Part shown: piece after piece, positions 1-6,568 of the stretch | Numbering within the stretch: position 1 is the first letter of the stretch | Layout of the letters: the number at the start of each line of letters is the position of its first letter | Source: Bacteroidales bacterium UBA1745 | GTDB lineage: Bacteria > Bacteroidota > Bacteroidia > Bacteroidales > UBA932 | NCBI GenBank assembly: GCA_002314885.1 | Contig: DCHT01000030.1 | Location: 54,708-74,152 of the forward strand | Direction of reading: 5' to 3' | Length of the DNA: 19,445 nucleotides | Made by a program: the position numbers and the translations under genes | Notes under the pieces: model-generated | What the model was told of the DNA's origin: nothing | What the model saw: the letters and a program-made list of their open reading frames with translations, nothing else | Databases searched by the model: none

Positions 1-12
1 ATACCTATAATT

Positions 13-74
13 AAATAAGCCACTTAGACCGGCTCGCAGAGAAAAATGCTCGCCTACGTCTAAGTGGCTTATTT
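13..74. terminator. Long inverted repeat, probable bidirectional terminator
   Basis: Arms 13-29 and 58-74 are perfect 17-bp complements (core AAATAAGCCACTTAGAC), separated by a 28-nt loop that contains GCTCGC twice. T-rich runs flank the stem on both strands (TTATTTTTATTT to the right), so it can end transcription from a gene left of the window and also act as a backstop for the minus-strand acyltransferase operon. The loop is longer than in most intrinsic terminators, so an attenuator-like or mobile-element-derived origin cannot be excluded. Confidence 0.5.
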
Positions 75-82
75 TTATTTCC

Positions 83-148
83 AACAGTCACGCAACTCGT
101 GACTGTTACGGGCAAATTGAGTTAACAGTCACGCAACTCGTGACTGTT
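83..148. repeat. Two identical 25-nt palindromes
   Basis: The same 25-nt element lies at 83-107 and 124-148. Each has perfect 10-bp arms (AACAGTCACG / CGTGACTGTT) around the loop CAACT. The 16 bases between the copies are unrelated. The pair lies 12 bp beyond the stop of the minus-strand acyltransferase, where terminators or mRNA 3'-end stabilisers are expected, but there is no T-tract directly after either stem. Two copies are too few for a CRISPR array. Confidence 0.75.
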
Positions 149-160
149 GGCGCGAGAAAT

Positions 161-1486
161 CTAGCGAATCTCGGAGAGGATCTCCTTGTACTGCTTCTTG
201 AGGCGCGCGTTGAAGCTCAGGCGGACGTCGGAGAACCAGATCCTGAGGAACTCAATGTAGTCGTAGAAGATGCCGTAGCCGAATGGCACGAAGGCAGTCA
301 GGAGGGTTGGGATGACCCACGCGAGGGCAGGGCAGGCGAAGCCGAGGCTGCTGTGGGAGATGATGCCAGGGAGGAGTCCGAAGGTCAGTCCGGCCCAGAG
401 AATGATGATCAGAGGGGTGAAGATGAGCTTGGACGCGAAGTGCATCGTGTTGTGGAAAGCCTTGTCCTTGACCTTGCTGCAGAGGAGTTCTGCGAATATC
501 CACAGAGGCAGGCTTGTGATGCCGGCGAGCAGGAAGAACGGCAGACCGATGATGGCTGCCACGAGCTTCCATAATGCGCTGATTACCAGTGGGGTATCTC
601 TGAAGGAACGCATAGAGATATGCTCCTTCTTGCGCTCCTCGTGGAAGGCTTCGGCCTTCTGGGCGAGTGATGCCATTTCCTCCGGTTTCTGCTCGAAGAG
701 AGCCTCCACCTTGGCGGCTGCAGCCTTGTTTGACTCCAGTTTGCGGACCAGGTCGCCCTTGCGGCCGGCGGTCAGTACCCTGAATATGGCCCACTTAGGG
801 TCGAACTGTTCGTCGTCTTCGAAATAGGTGATGAGGTTGGAAATGCCTTTGGCGATCTCTGCCCTGAGAGCCATCTGGATCTGCGCCTCGTTCATTTCCG
901 TGTGCTCGCGCACGAACTCGGTGACGTTGATGGCCTTGCCGTACTGGAGCAGGGAAGAACTGCGGAAGCGGAAGAAGTCGCCGTATTCGATTCCGGCCGG
1001 AACGATATAGACCGGCTTCCTCTCGCCGAATGACTCGTTTGCCTCGAGCGCAAGCCTCACGACGCCCTTGGTGATAGGGAGGAGAGAGCGTTTAGGACGG
1101 TGCTTGCCTTCGCTGAAGATGCAGAAAGGCACACCGTTCTCGAGCACCTCCACGAGCTGTCCGTTGGTCTCGCGGTTCTTCTCGACTTCCCTCAGACCGT
1201 CCCTCACGCGCACCATAGGTACCATCTTGAGGAAGGTGAGGATCTTGCCGTATTTCTTGAAGATGTCGGCCCTGGCGCCGAAGACAGTGGATCTTCTGCG
1301 TGCGCGGAGCACTACGAGTGCGTCCAGCAGGGTATTCGTGTGGTTCGGCGCAATGATGACGGCGCCGTCCGTCGGTATATTCTCCTCACCACTTACCTTT
1401 GTCCTGCTGTAGCTGCTGCGGGTGCAGTAGTCCACGTATGGACGGAGAAGGTAGTAGAAAGGATCGAACTGATAAATCTTTGCCAT
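161..1486 (-). CDS. PlsC-type glycerolipid acyltransferase, membrane protein
   Basis: A 441-residue protein with an N-terminal lysophospholipid acyltransferase (PlsC/LPLAT) domain that would transfer an acyl chain to glycerol-3-phosphate or a related acceptor at the inner membrane, in phospholipid synthesis. Visible motifs are the catalytic NH-D block (NHTNTLLD, His49 and Asp55) and the FSEGKHRPKRS block around Glu126-Gly127, which takes the place of the FPEGTRS motif. The His-Asp spacing is HX5D, not the usual HX4D, as I recall for the branch that includes glycerol-3-phosphate/dihydroxyacetone-phosphate acyltransferases. Residues about 300-410 are strongly hydrophobic and suggest three or four membrane segments; a charged helix (about 240-290) lies between the domain and the membrane part. 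The ATG overlaps the stop of the upstream carrier gene by one base, so the two are probably translationally coupled. The exact acceptor is not determinable. Confidence 0.88.
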   Translation of the reverse strand: MAKIYQFDPFYYLLRPYVDYCTRSSYSRTKVSGEENIPTDGAVIIAPNHTNTLLDALVVLRARRRSTVFGARADIFKKYGKILTFLKMVPMVRVRDGLREVEKNRETNGQLVEVLENGVPFCIFSEGKHRPKRSLLPITKGVVRLALEANESFGERKPVYIVPAGIEYGDFFRFRSSSLLQYGKAINVTEFVREHTEMNEAQIQMALRAEIAKGISNLITYFEDDEQFDPKWAIFRVLTAGRKGDLVRKLESNKAAAAKVEALFEQKPEEMASLAQKAEAFHEERKKEHISMRSFRDTPLVISALWKLVAAIIGLPFFLLAGITSLPLWIFAELLCSKVKDKAFHNTMHFASKLIFTPLIIILWAGLTFGLLPGIISHSSLGFACPALAWVIPTLLTAFVPFGYGIFYDYIEFLRIWFSDVRLSFNARLKKQYKEILSEIR

Positions 1487-2481
1487 TATTCGGAAATTGC
1501 TGCCTTCTTAGACTGCTTTCTGTCCACAAGGTTGAATACGGTGGAGACGGTAAGGCCGGAAACGATGTGCCATACGCCCCACCACGCGGTGATCACGAGC
1601 ATTCCGCCGAATGGAGTGTCGCCGAAGCAGTTGGTGAAGATAGGGGTGCCCAGGAGCAGCACGAGGCCGAGTCCTGAGTTCTGGATGCCTGTTTCGATAG
1701 TCATAGTCCTGCGGTCCTTGCCAGGCACCCTGAAGATGCTGCCGACGCTGAAACCGATGGTCAGGGCGAGGAGGTTGTGGATGAGCACGACGATGAAGAT
1801 GTACTTCACGCACTGCATGAACGCAGCCCTGTTGCTCCAGAATGAGAGCACAACCATTGCGAGGAAGAAGACGATGGAAACCCACTGGAGAGGCTTCTTG
1901 AGGAAGTTCGCCACCTTAGGCAGGTACTGTGAGCAGAGGATGCCGAGGGTGAGTGGAATACCCAGCAGGATGAAGATGGTCTTGAACACGTCCCATAGCG
2001 GAATCACGAGGGTAGGCACGTCAGCTGCGATGCTTGAGCAATGCAGGTAGAGGTTGCCCCAGGCCCAGAAGTTGAACGGAGTCATCAGCACTGCGAGGGC
2101 GGTGGTGACGGCAGTCAGGGACACTGAAAGTTCCACGTTTGCCTTGGAGAGCGAACTCATGAAGTTTGAAATATTGCCGCCCGGGCAGGAGGCCACGAGT
2201 ATCATACCGAGGGCCATAGTCCAGGAAATCTGTTTTCCGAATGCGAGGGCGAGGCAGAAGGTGAGGGCAGGGAGCAGTACGAGCTGGCACACGAGGCCCA
2301 GGATTACTGATTTCGGCTTGCGGAACACCTCGACGAACATCTTCGGCTTGATGCCGAGTGCCACGCCGAACATCACGAAGGCGAGGACGATGTTGATGGT
2401 GTTCATACCGCCCGCATTGAGCGTTACATTGATGCCATCTATCTTGTCAAAGATAGCGGACTGTTCTACAGTTGTAAGCAT
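1486..2481 (-). CDS. Bile acid:sodium symporter (BASS) family transporter
   Basis: A 331-residue polytopic membrane protein of the SBF/BASS family, carriers that couple Na+ to uptake of organic anions such as bile acids, pantoate or keto acids. About nine hydrophobic segments are visible. Family signatures are GVALGIKP near residue 40, SCPGGNISN at 98-106 and ETGIQNSGLGL from 263; the last two match the crossover-helix regions that bind sodium and substrate. Length is normal for the family. It is the first gene of a two-gene minus-strand unit with the acyltransferase. The 102-bp gap to divergent typA must hold its promoter, but I see no clean TAnnTTTG on this strand. The substrate cannot be told from sequence; a gut habitat makes bile acids possible but not shown. 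Confidence 0.88.
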   Translation of the reverse strand: MLTTVEQSAIFDKIDGINVTLNAGGMNTINIVLAFVMFGVALGIKPKMFVEVFRKPKSVILGLVCQLVLLPALTFCLALAFGKQISWTMALGMILVASCPGGNISNFMSSLSKANVELSVSLTAVTTALAVLMTPFNFWAWGNLYLHCSSIAADVPTLVIPLWDVFKTIFILLGIPLTLGILCSQYLPKVANFLKKPLQWVSIVFFLAMVVLSFWSNRAAFMQCVKYIFIVVLIHNLLALTIGFSVGSIFRVPGKDRRTMTIETGIQNSGLGLVLLLGTPIFTNCFGDTPFGGMLVITAWWGVWHIVSGLTVSTVFNLVDRKQSKKAAISE

Positions 2482-2531
2482 TATAGTTCAGGTTTTGTAT
2501 AAAATCGCTGCAATATACGGAAAATTTGCGA

Positions 2532-2561
2532 TTGGATATATGTGGAATTTCCGTACTTTTG
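2532..2561 (+). promoter_or_regulatory. Promoter of typA
   Basis: TTG at 2532-2534, a 19-nt spacer, and TACTTTTG at 2554-2561 match the Bacteroidetes -33/-7 promoter (TTG, N19, TAnnTTTG). Transcription would begin around 2565, leaving a leader of about 20 nt before ATG 2584. This rules against an in-frame ATG at 2542, which lies upstream of the likely transcript start. Confidence 0.75.
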
Positions 2562-2583
2562 CACGATTTATAGAAAACGCAGT

Positions 2584-4389
2584 ATGCAGGACATCAGGAA
2601 CATCGCGATTATCGCTCACGTCGACCACGGAAAGACTACATTGGTCGACAGGATGATATACCAGGCAAAACTGGTCCGTGACCAGGAAAAACTGGGCGAA
2701 CTCATCCTTGACAACAATGACCTCGAAAGGGAAAGAGGCATCACAATTCTCGCAAAGAACGTATCAGTTAATTATAAAGGTGTAAAGATCAACATCATCG
2801 ACACTCCGGGCCATAGCGACTTCGGCGGCGAGGTTGAGCGCGTGCTCAATATGGCCGACGGCGTGCTGCTGCTCGTGGACGCATTCGAGGGCTGTATGCC
2901 TCAGACGAGGTTCGTGCTCCAGAAGGCCATCGAGATGGGCAAGAAGCCGGTGGTTGTGATCAACAAGGTGGACAAGCTCAACTGCCGTCCTGACGAGGTT
3001 CAGGAGGAGGTTTTCGACCTTATGTTCTCCCTCAACGCCACCGAGGAACAGCTCGATTTCAAGACCATCTACGGTTCCGCAAAGCAGGGCTGGATGTCCT
3101 ACGACTGGAAGGAGCAGACCAACGACATCACCGCGCTGCTCGACACCATCCTCGAGGAAGTTCCTGCACCTGAAATGAAGGAAGGCACCCCTCAGATGCT
3201 CATTTCTTCCCTCGAATATTCCCCATATGTGGGACGTATCGCAGTGGGTCGCATCACCCGTGGCAGCCTCACGGCCGGCCAGAACATCACCCTCTGCAAG
3301 CGCTACGACATACTCCAGAAGCAGAAGATCAAGGACCTTATGGTCTTCACCGGACTCGGCAAGGCCAAGGTTGAGCAGGTACAGTGCGGCGACATCTGCG
3401 CCGTAGTGGGTCTCGAGGGCTTCGAAATCGGCGACACCGTTGCGGATTTCGAGAATCCTGAGGCACTTCCGCCAATCGCAGTGGACGAGCCTACTATGAG
3501 TATGCTCTTCTGCATCAACAACTCTCCTTTCTTCGGCAAAGAGGGCAAGTTCGTGACTTCCCGCCACCTCAAGGAGCGCCTCGACAAGGAGCTCGAGAAG
3601 AACCTCGCACTCCGCGTGAAGCCGGGCGTGAACGCTGATTCCTTCATCGTTTACGGCCGTGGCGTTCTCCACCTCTCAGTCCTCATCGAGACTATGCGCC
3701 GCGAGGGCTTCGAACTCCAGGTCGGCCAGCCTAAGGTGCTCGACAAGACCATCAACGGACAGCGCTGCGAGCCTATCGAGAACCTCACCATCGACGTGCC
3801 TGAGGAGTATGTAGGCAAGGCCATAGAGCTCACCACCCGCCGCAAGGGCGCCCTCGTGCAGATGGAGCCTAAGGGCGACCGCACCCATCTCGAATTCGAC
3901 ATCCCTTCCCGCGGTATCATCGGCCTCAGGAGCAACCTCCTCACCGCCACCGCAGGCGAGGCAGTGGTCGCACACCGCTACAAGGGCTATGAGCCATACA
4001 AGGGCGACATCGAGAGCCGTACCAACGGTTCCCTCGTGTCCCTCGAGACCGGTATGTCAGTGGCCTATTCAATGGACAAGCTCCAGGACCGCGGCCGCTT
4101 CTTCATCGATCCGGGCGAGGATATCTATATGGGCCAGGTTGTCGGCGAACACACCCGTGACCGCGACCTCAACATCAATATCTGCAAGACCAAGAAGCTG
4201 ACCAACGTCCGCGCCGCAGGCTCCGACGAGAAGGCTATGCTTCCTCCTCCGATACGTTTCTCCCTCGAAGAGGCACTCGAGTACATCCAGGAGGATGAGC
4301 TCGTCGAGGTTACTCCTAAGTCTATGAGGCTCAGGAAAATACTCCTCGATCCTCTCGACCGCAAGAGAAAAAGTGGCGACGAAGATTGA
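2584..4389 (+). CDS. typA: Ribosome-associated GTPase TypA/BipA
   Basis: A 601-residue translational GTPase of the EF-G-like family that binds the 70S ribosome and supports 50S assembly and stress or cold adaptation. All G motifs are present: AHVDHGKTT (residues 11-19), the ERERGITI switch region (48-55), DTPGH (73-77), NKVD (127-130) and GSAKQGW (164-170). Domain II, the EF-G III/V-like domains and the TypA-specific C-terminal domain follow (for example PSRGIIGLRS and TNGSLVSLETG). Length matches the family. I chose ATG 2584 because the protein then starts MQDIRNIAIIAHVDHGK, as in homologues, and because the promoter lies just upstream; an in-frame ATG at 2542 would add 14 residues unlike the family. 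The last codons overlap the promoter of the next gene. Confidence 0.97.
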   Translation: MQDIRNIAIIAHVDHGKTTLVDRMIYQAKLVRDQEKLGELILDNNDLERERGITILAKNVSVNYKGVKINIIDTPGHSDFGGEVERVLNMADGVLLLVDAFEGCMPQTRFVLQKAIEMGKKPVVVINKVDKLNCRPDEVQEEVFDLMFSLNATEEQLDFKTIYGSAKQGWMSYDWKEQTNDITALLDTILEEVPAPEMKEGTPQMLISSLEYSPYVGRIAVGRITRGSLTAGQNITLCKRYDILQKQKIKDLMVFTGLGKAKVEQVQCGDICAVVGLEGFEIGDTVADFENPEALPPIAVDEPTMSMLFCINNSPFFGKEGKFVTSRHLKERLDKELEKNLALRVKPGVNADSFIVYGRGVLHLSVLIETMRREGFELQVGQPKVLDKTINGQRCEPIENLTIDVPEEYVGKAIELTTRRKGALVQMEPKGDRTHLEFDIPSRGIIGLRSNLLTATAGEAVVAHRYKGYEPYKGDIESRTNGSLVSLETGMSVAYSMDKLQDRGRFFIDPGEDIYMGQVVGEHTRDRDLNINICKTKKLTNVRAAGSDEKAMLPPPIRFSLEEALEYIQEDELVEVTPKSMRLRKILLDPLDRKRKSGDED

Positions 4390-4415
4390 TATTAAGGAAA
4401 ATATTGTTATCTTTG
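4386..4415 (+). promoter_or_regulatory. Promoter of yceD-rpmF, overlapping the typA stop
   Basis: TTG at 4386-4388, a 19-nt spacer, and TATCTTTG at 4408-4415 form a full-match Bacteroidetes promoter. The -33 element lies in the last codons of typA (stop TGA 4387-4389). The predicted transcript starts near 4419, about 20 nt before the yceD start. Confidence 0.78.
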
Positions 4416-4440
4416 CAACCCTAAATTCCTTTAATGTGTG

Positions 4441-4971
4441 ATGACAGATAACTACATCATTGCGTTAAGTGATTTAAAGACAGGCGTTTACACTTATAGG
4501 TGGAGCGCCTCCGACACGTTCTTTGAAGAGTTTGAAAATGAACAGATCCGCGCAGCGGAGCTGGCAATCGAGGTCCAGGCCCAGAAGGCCGGTTCATCAG
4601 TGAACTTGGACATCGAGATCAACGGAACCCTCACGGTGCCTTGCGACATCTGTCTCGAGGACGTGGAGATGCCGATTGCCGCCAGCAACAGTCTGAAAGT
4701 CCGTTTCGGTCAGCAACCCGATGGGGAAGTTGATGAAGAGGACGGCAGAGAACTGGTCTGGTTACCTGTGGGAGAGCCTGAAATAGACCTCTCACAGATA
4801 ATCTACGACTACTCCTGCCTGAGTCTCCCGATTCAGTGCCGCCACCGTGAAGGCGAGTGCAATCCCGAAGCGCTGAAGCATCTCAATCCGTCTGAAGATG
4901 CCTCACACGACAGTCAGCAACCTGCGTCCGACAGTCCATTTGCAGCCCTGAAGGGAATGTTTGATAAATAA
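4441..4971 (+). CDS. yceD: YceD family (DUF177) protein, 23S rRNA accumulation
   Basis: A 176-residue protein of the YceD/DUF177 family, linked in bacteria and plastids to 23S rRNA processing or accumulation and nearly always encoded next to rpmF. Sequence support: a CDIC pair (Cys68 and Cys71), the later LPIQC block with Cys126, Cys133 and Cys140, an acidic linker near residues 94-103, and a C-terminal SPFAALKGMFDK tail typical of the family. ATG 4441 is taken as start; GTG 4438, one codon earlier, is an equally possible start with no functional difference. It has its own promoter and lies 27 bp before rpmF, so the two share a transcript. No Shine-Dalgarno is seen, as usual for Bacteroidetes. 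Confidence 0.87.
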   Translation: MTDNYIIALSDLKTGVYTYRWSASDTFFEEFENEQIRAAELAIEVQAQKAGSSVNLDIEINGTLTVPCDICLEDVEMPIAASNSLKVRFGQQPDGEVDEEDGRELVWLPVGEPEIDLSQIIYDYSCLSLPIQCRHREGECNPEALKHLNPSEDASHDSQQPASDSPFAALKGMFDK

Positions 4972-4998
4972 GCGAGAAAATTTAAAAATTATACAACA

Positions 4999-5181
4999 AT
5001 GGCACATCCGAAACACAAAGTCTCTAAGCAGAGAAGAGACAAGAGAAGAACCCACGACGTAGCAGTGGTTCCTACCCTCGCTACTTGTTCTAACTGCGGC
5101 GCAACCGTTATGTATCACCACGTTTGCCCTGAGTGCGGTTACTACAGAGGACGTCAGATCATCAAGAAAGACGTTGAGTAA
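4999..5181 (+). CDS. rpmF: 50S ribosomal protein L32
   Basis: A 60-residue basic protein of the large ribosomal subunit. The start MAHPKHKVSKQRRDKRRTH is characteristic of bacterial L32. Two CxxC pairs (Cys30/Cys33 and Cys43/Cys46) make the zinc-ribbon form, so this is the zinc-binding (C+) paralogue type. It follows yceD in the conserved yceD-rpmF arrangement. Its stop codon lies inside a small palindrome (5174-5188), and the tRNA gene begins 15 bp after the stop. Confidence 0.97.
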   Translation: MAHPKHKVSKQRRDKRRTHDVAVVPTLATCSNCGATVMYHHVCPECGYYRGRQIIKKDVE

Positions 5182-5188
5182 TACTCAA
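5174..5188. repeat. Small palindrome across the rpmF stop
   Basis: TTGAGTA (5174-5180) and TACTCAA (5182-5188) are perfect complements with one central base. The site spans the rpmF stop codon and ends eight bases before the tRNA. It could be a weak RNA fold or a DNA-binding half-site pair; chance is also possible at this size. Confidence 0.35.
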
Positions 5189-5196
5189 TCGCTAAT

Positions 5197-5268
5197 GGTC
5201 TCTTAGTTCAACGGATAGAATGGAGGTTTCCTAAACCTTAGATACAGGTTCGATTCCTGTAGGGACTA
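5197..5268 (+). tRNA. tRNA-Arg (anticodon CCT, reads AGG)
   Basis: A full cloverleaf can be drawn. The acceptor pairs GGTCTCT with AGGGACT (two G-T wobbles), and the D stem is GTTC/GAAT. The anticodon stem is GAGGT/ACCTT around loop TTCCTAA, with anticodon CCT at 5230-5232. There is a four-base variable loop, and the T arm is ACAGG-TTCGATT-CCTGT (5244-5260). The discriminator is A5268. CCA is not encoded (CAT follows), so it must be added by the CCA enzyme. The gene lies 15 bp after rpmF with no obvious promoter of its own and is probably processed from the yceD-rpmF transcript. Confidence 0.95.
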
Positions 5269-5271
5269 CAT

Positions 5272-5301
5272 AAAACCCGACGAGCAATCGTCGGGTTTTT
5301 T
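5272..5301 (+). terminator. Intrinsic terminator after tRNA-Arg
   Basis: Perfect 12-bp arms (AAAACCCGACGA, 5272-5283, and TCGTCGGGTTTT, 5288-5299) close a GCAA tetraloop of the stable GNRA type. A run of six T begins in the right arm (5296-5301). This is the strongest rho-independent terminator in the window and ends the yceD-rpmF-tRNA unit. Confidence 0.92.
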
Positions 5302-5304
5302 GTT

Positions 5305-5343
5305 GTTTGGCGCAGAAGTAGTGCCACTACTTCTGCGCCAAAC
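5305..5343. repeat. Near-perfect 39-bp palindrome
   Basis: Arms 5305-5323 and 5325-5343 are perfect 19-bp complements around the single base C5324. Pairing can extend outward through a G-T wobble to 5300/5348. It starts right after the tRNA terminator's T run. The arm core CACTACTTCTGCGCCA occurs again, in direct orientation, at 5378-5393, giving three copies of the 16-mer (one inverted) within 86 bp. Confidence 0.85.
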
Positions 5344-5355
5344 AGCAACTAGTTC

Positions 5356-5398
5356 AAAAGTGGTGCAGTACTAGTAGCACTACTTCTGCGCCACTTTT
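5356..5398. repeat. Second imperfect hairpin with shared 16-mer
   Basis: AAAAGTGG (5356-5363) pairs with CCACTTTT (5391-5398), and the stem goes on inward as TGCAG/CTGCG with one G-T wobble, giving 13 bp. The right side contains the 16-mer CACTACTTCTGCGCCA at 5378-5393 shared with the preceding palindrome. T's follow the stem, so it could terminate rightward transcription, but the phosphoesterase promoter begins three bases later. Confidence 0.6.
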
Positions 5399-5400
5399 TG

Positions 5401-5408
5401 TATCTTTG
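5401..5408 (+). promoter_or_regulatory. Probable -7 element of the phosphoesterase-GH2 unit
   Basis: TATCTTTG matches the TAnnTTTG element. No TTG is found at the usual 19-nt distance, where the repeat 16-mer lies instead. The transcript would start near 5412, giving a leader of about 10 nt before ATG 5423. Confidence 0.55.
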
Positions 5409-5422
5409 TGAAAACACGAACT

Positions 5423-6553
5423 ATGGACCGAAGAAAATTCCTGACTGTTTCAGCACTGGCGGCGGCGACGGCGGCGGTGCCGGTGAGCCTCGACGCGAAA
5501 GCTAAATCAAAGAAAGCGGCAAGGGCGGCGGAGGAATACTCCATCGTCATTCTGGGCGACACCCACTTCGACACCGAGCCGGCCGAAGTATATCATTCGG
5601 ACTACAACGAGACTGTGGAATGGCTCAACAGGGTGCAGCGCGCGGAGTTCGCCCGCAACGGCGAAATGTGGCGTGAGAGGTGCCCTAGGATGGTGCGCAG
5701 AGCGGCCGGACTGGTCGGCGACGACACCAGGATGGTCCTGCAGATGGGCGACCTCATCCAGGGCGACTGCGGCAATCCCGAGGTCCACAAGAAGATGCTC
5801 GGCGACGTGATGGACAGCTTCAAGTCCACCCTCGGAGGCCTGCCGTTCGTGACAGTGGTCGGCAACCACGATATTCGCGGCGTGGGCGCCAAGGATGCCT
5901 ACCACGAATATATGCCTATGAGGATGTCCGGCGAGCTCGGCAAGAAGGTCTCCAAGACCACCTTCTCGTTCACCGTGGGCCCCGACGCCTTCATCGTCCT
6001 CGACTTCAACAGCCCCGATCCCGACGAGATCAAGCAGCTCCTCAAGGAGACCGAAGGCGCCCGCTATACCTTCGTGATCACCCACGGTCCGCTCTTCCCG
6101 TACGATGCGGCCAACTGCCGCTGGATCTTCTACGGCAAGGACAAATACCGCGAGCAGCGCCTCCAGTTCAGGGAACTCTTCGCCCAGAGGGACGTCATCT
6201 GCCTCTGCGGCCACACCCACTGCGTCGAACTCGCCGACTGGTTCGGAGACGGCGGCCGCATCACCCAGATGACTATGAACAGCGTCTGGTCCAAGGAGGA
6301 TCTCAGGAACTACAAGGTCGATGCCCGCGGCGCCAGGGAATACGGCGAACTCCGCAAGGGCGGCAAGCACGACGACGGCTCCGAAAACAAGGACGAGACC
6401 GCCTTCTTCGACGAATACAGGGACGGCCTCAAGCGCTATGTCCACGCCCGCGGCGCCGGTTCCTTCAAAATGAGGGTATCTCCGCACGGCGTCACCGTGG
6501 ACTTCTACGGCGGCGACTCCCAGGACGTGACCGAAAGCTTCGTACTCAGATAA
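5423..6553 (+). CDS. Secreted calcineurin-like metallophosphoesterase
   Basis: A 376-residue protein with an N-terminal twin-arginine signal (MDRRKFLTVSALAAATAA), so it is probably exported folded by the Tat route. The calcineurin-like metal-binding motifs appear in order: GDTH (Asp46, His48), GDLIQGD (Asp110 region), GNHD (about 147-150), THGPL, and GHTH near the end of the catalytic domain. Together they bind two metal ions and hydrolyse phosphomonoesters or phosphodiesters; the substrate is unknown. A GTG at 5408 is in frame but lies inside the promoter element, so ATG 5423 is preferred. It lies 15 bp before the GH2 gene, so the two are probably co-transcribed. A role in removing phosphate from a glycan, given the phosphodiester glycosidase in the facing locus, is inference. 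Confidence 0.88.
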   Translation: MDRRKFLTVSALAAATAAVPVSLDAKAKSKKAARAAEEYSIVILGDTHFDTEPAEVYHSDYNETVEWLNRVQRAEFARNGEMWRERCPRMVRRAAGLVGDDTRMVLQMGDLIQGDCGNPEVHKKMLGDVMDSFKSTLGGLPFVTVVGNHDIRGVGAKDAYHEYMPMRMSGELGKKVSKTTFSFTVGPDAFIVLDFNSPDPDEIKQLLKETEGARYTFVITHGPLFPYDAANCRWIFYGKDKYREQRLQFRELFAQRDVICLCGHTHCVELADWFGDGGRITQMTMNSVWSKEDLRNYKVDARGAREYGELRKGGKHDDGSENKDETAFFDEYRDGLKRYVHARGAGSFKMRVSPHGVTVDFYGGDSQDVTESFVLR

Positions 6554-6568
6554 TAACTATACCTATAT

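Noticed and set aside
13..74. Terminal inverted repeats of an insertion sequence
   Set aside because: The arms enclose only 28 bp, with no transposase and no target-site duplication visible.
83..148. CRISPR array
   Set aside because: There are only two repeats with one 16-bp spacer and no cas genes; the units are palindromes at a gene end.
1100..2050. Long open frame on the plus strand opposite the acyltransferase and carrier genes
   Set aside because: It is the reverse of two well-supported genes, has no family resemblance and spans their junction; high GC content makes such frames common.
2542..2583. Upstream in-frame start for typA
   Set aside because: It precedes the promoter -7 element and adds residues that do not fit TypA homologues; ATG 2584 is used instead.
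2764..3672. A 302-codon open frame antisense to typA
   Set aside because: Composition is that of a shadow frame (many His, Glu, Leu and Val in no pattern), and typA is certain on the other strand.
5507..6487. A 326-codon open frame antisense to the phosphoesterase
   Set aside because: The plus-strand gene has all metal-binding motifs and a Tat signal; the reverse frame has no recognisable domain, signal or promoter.
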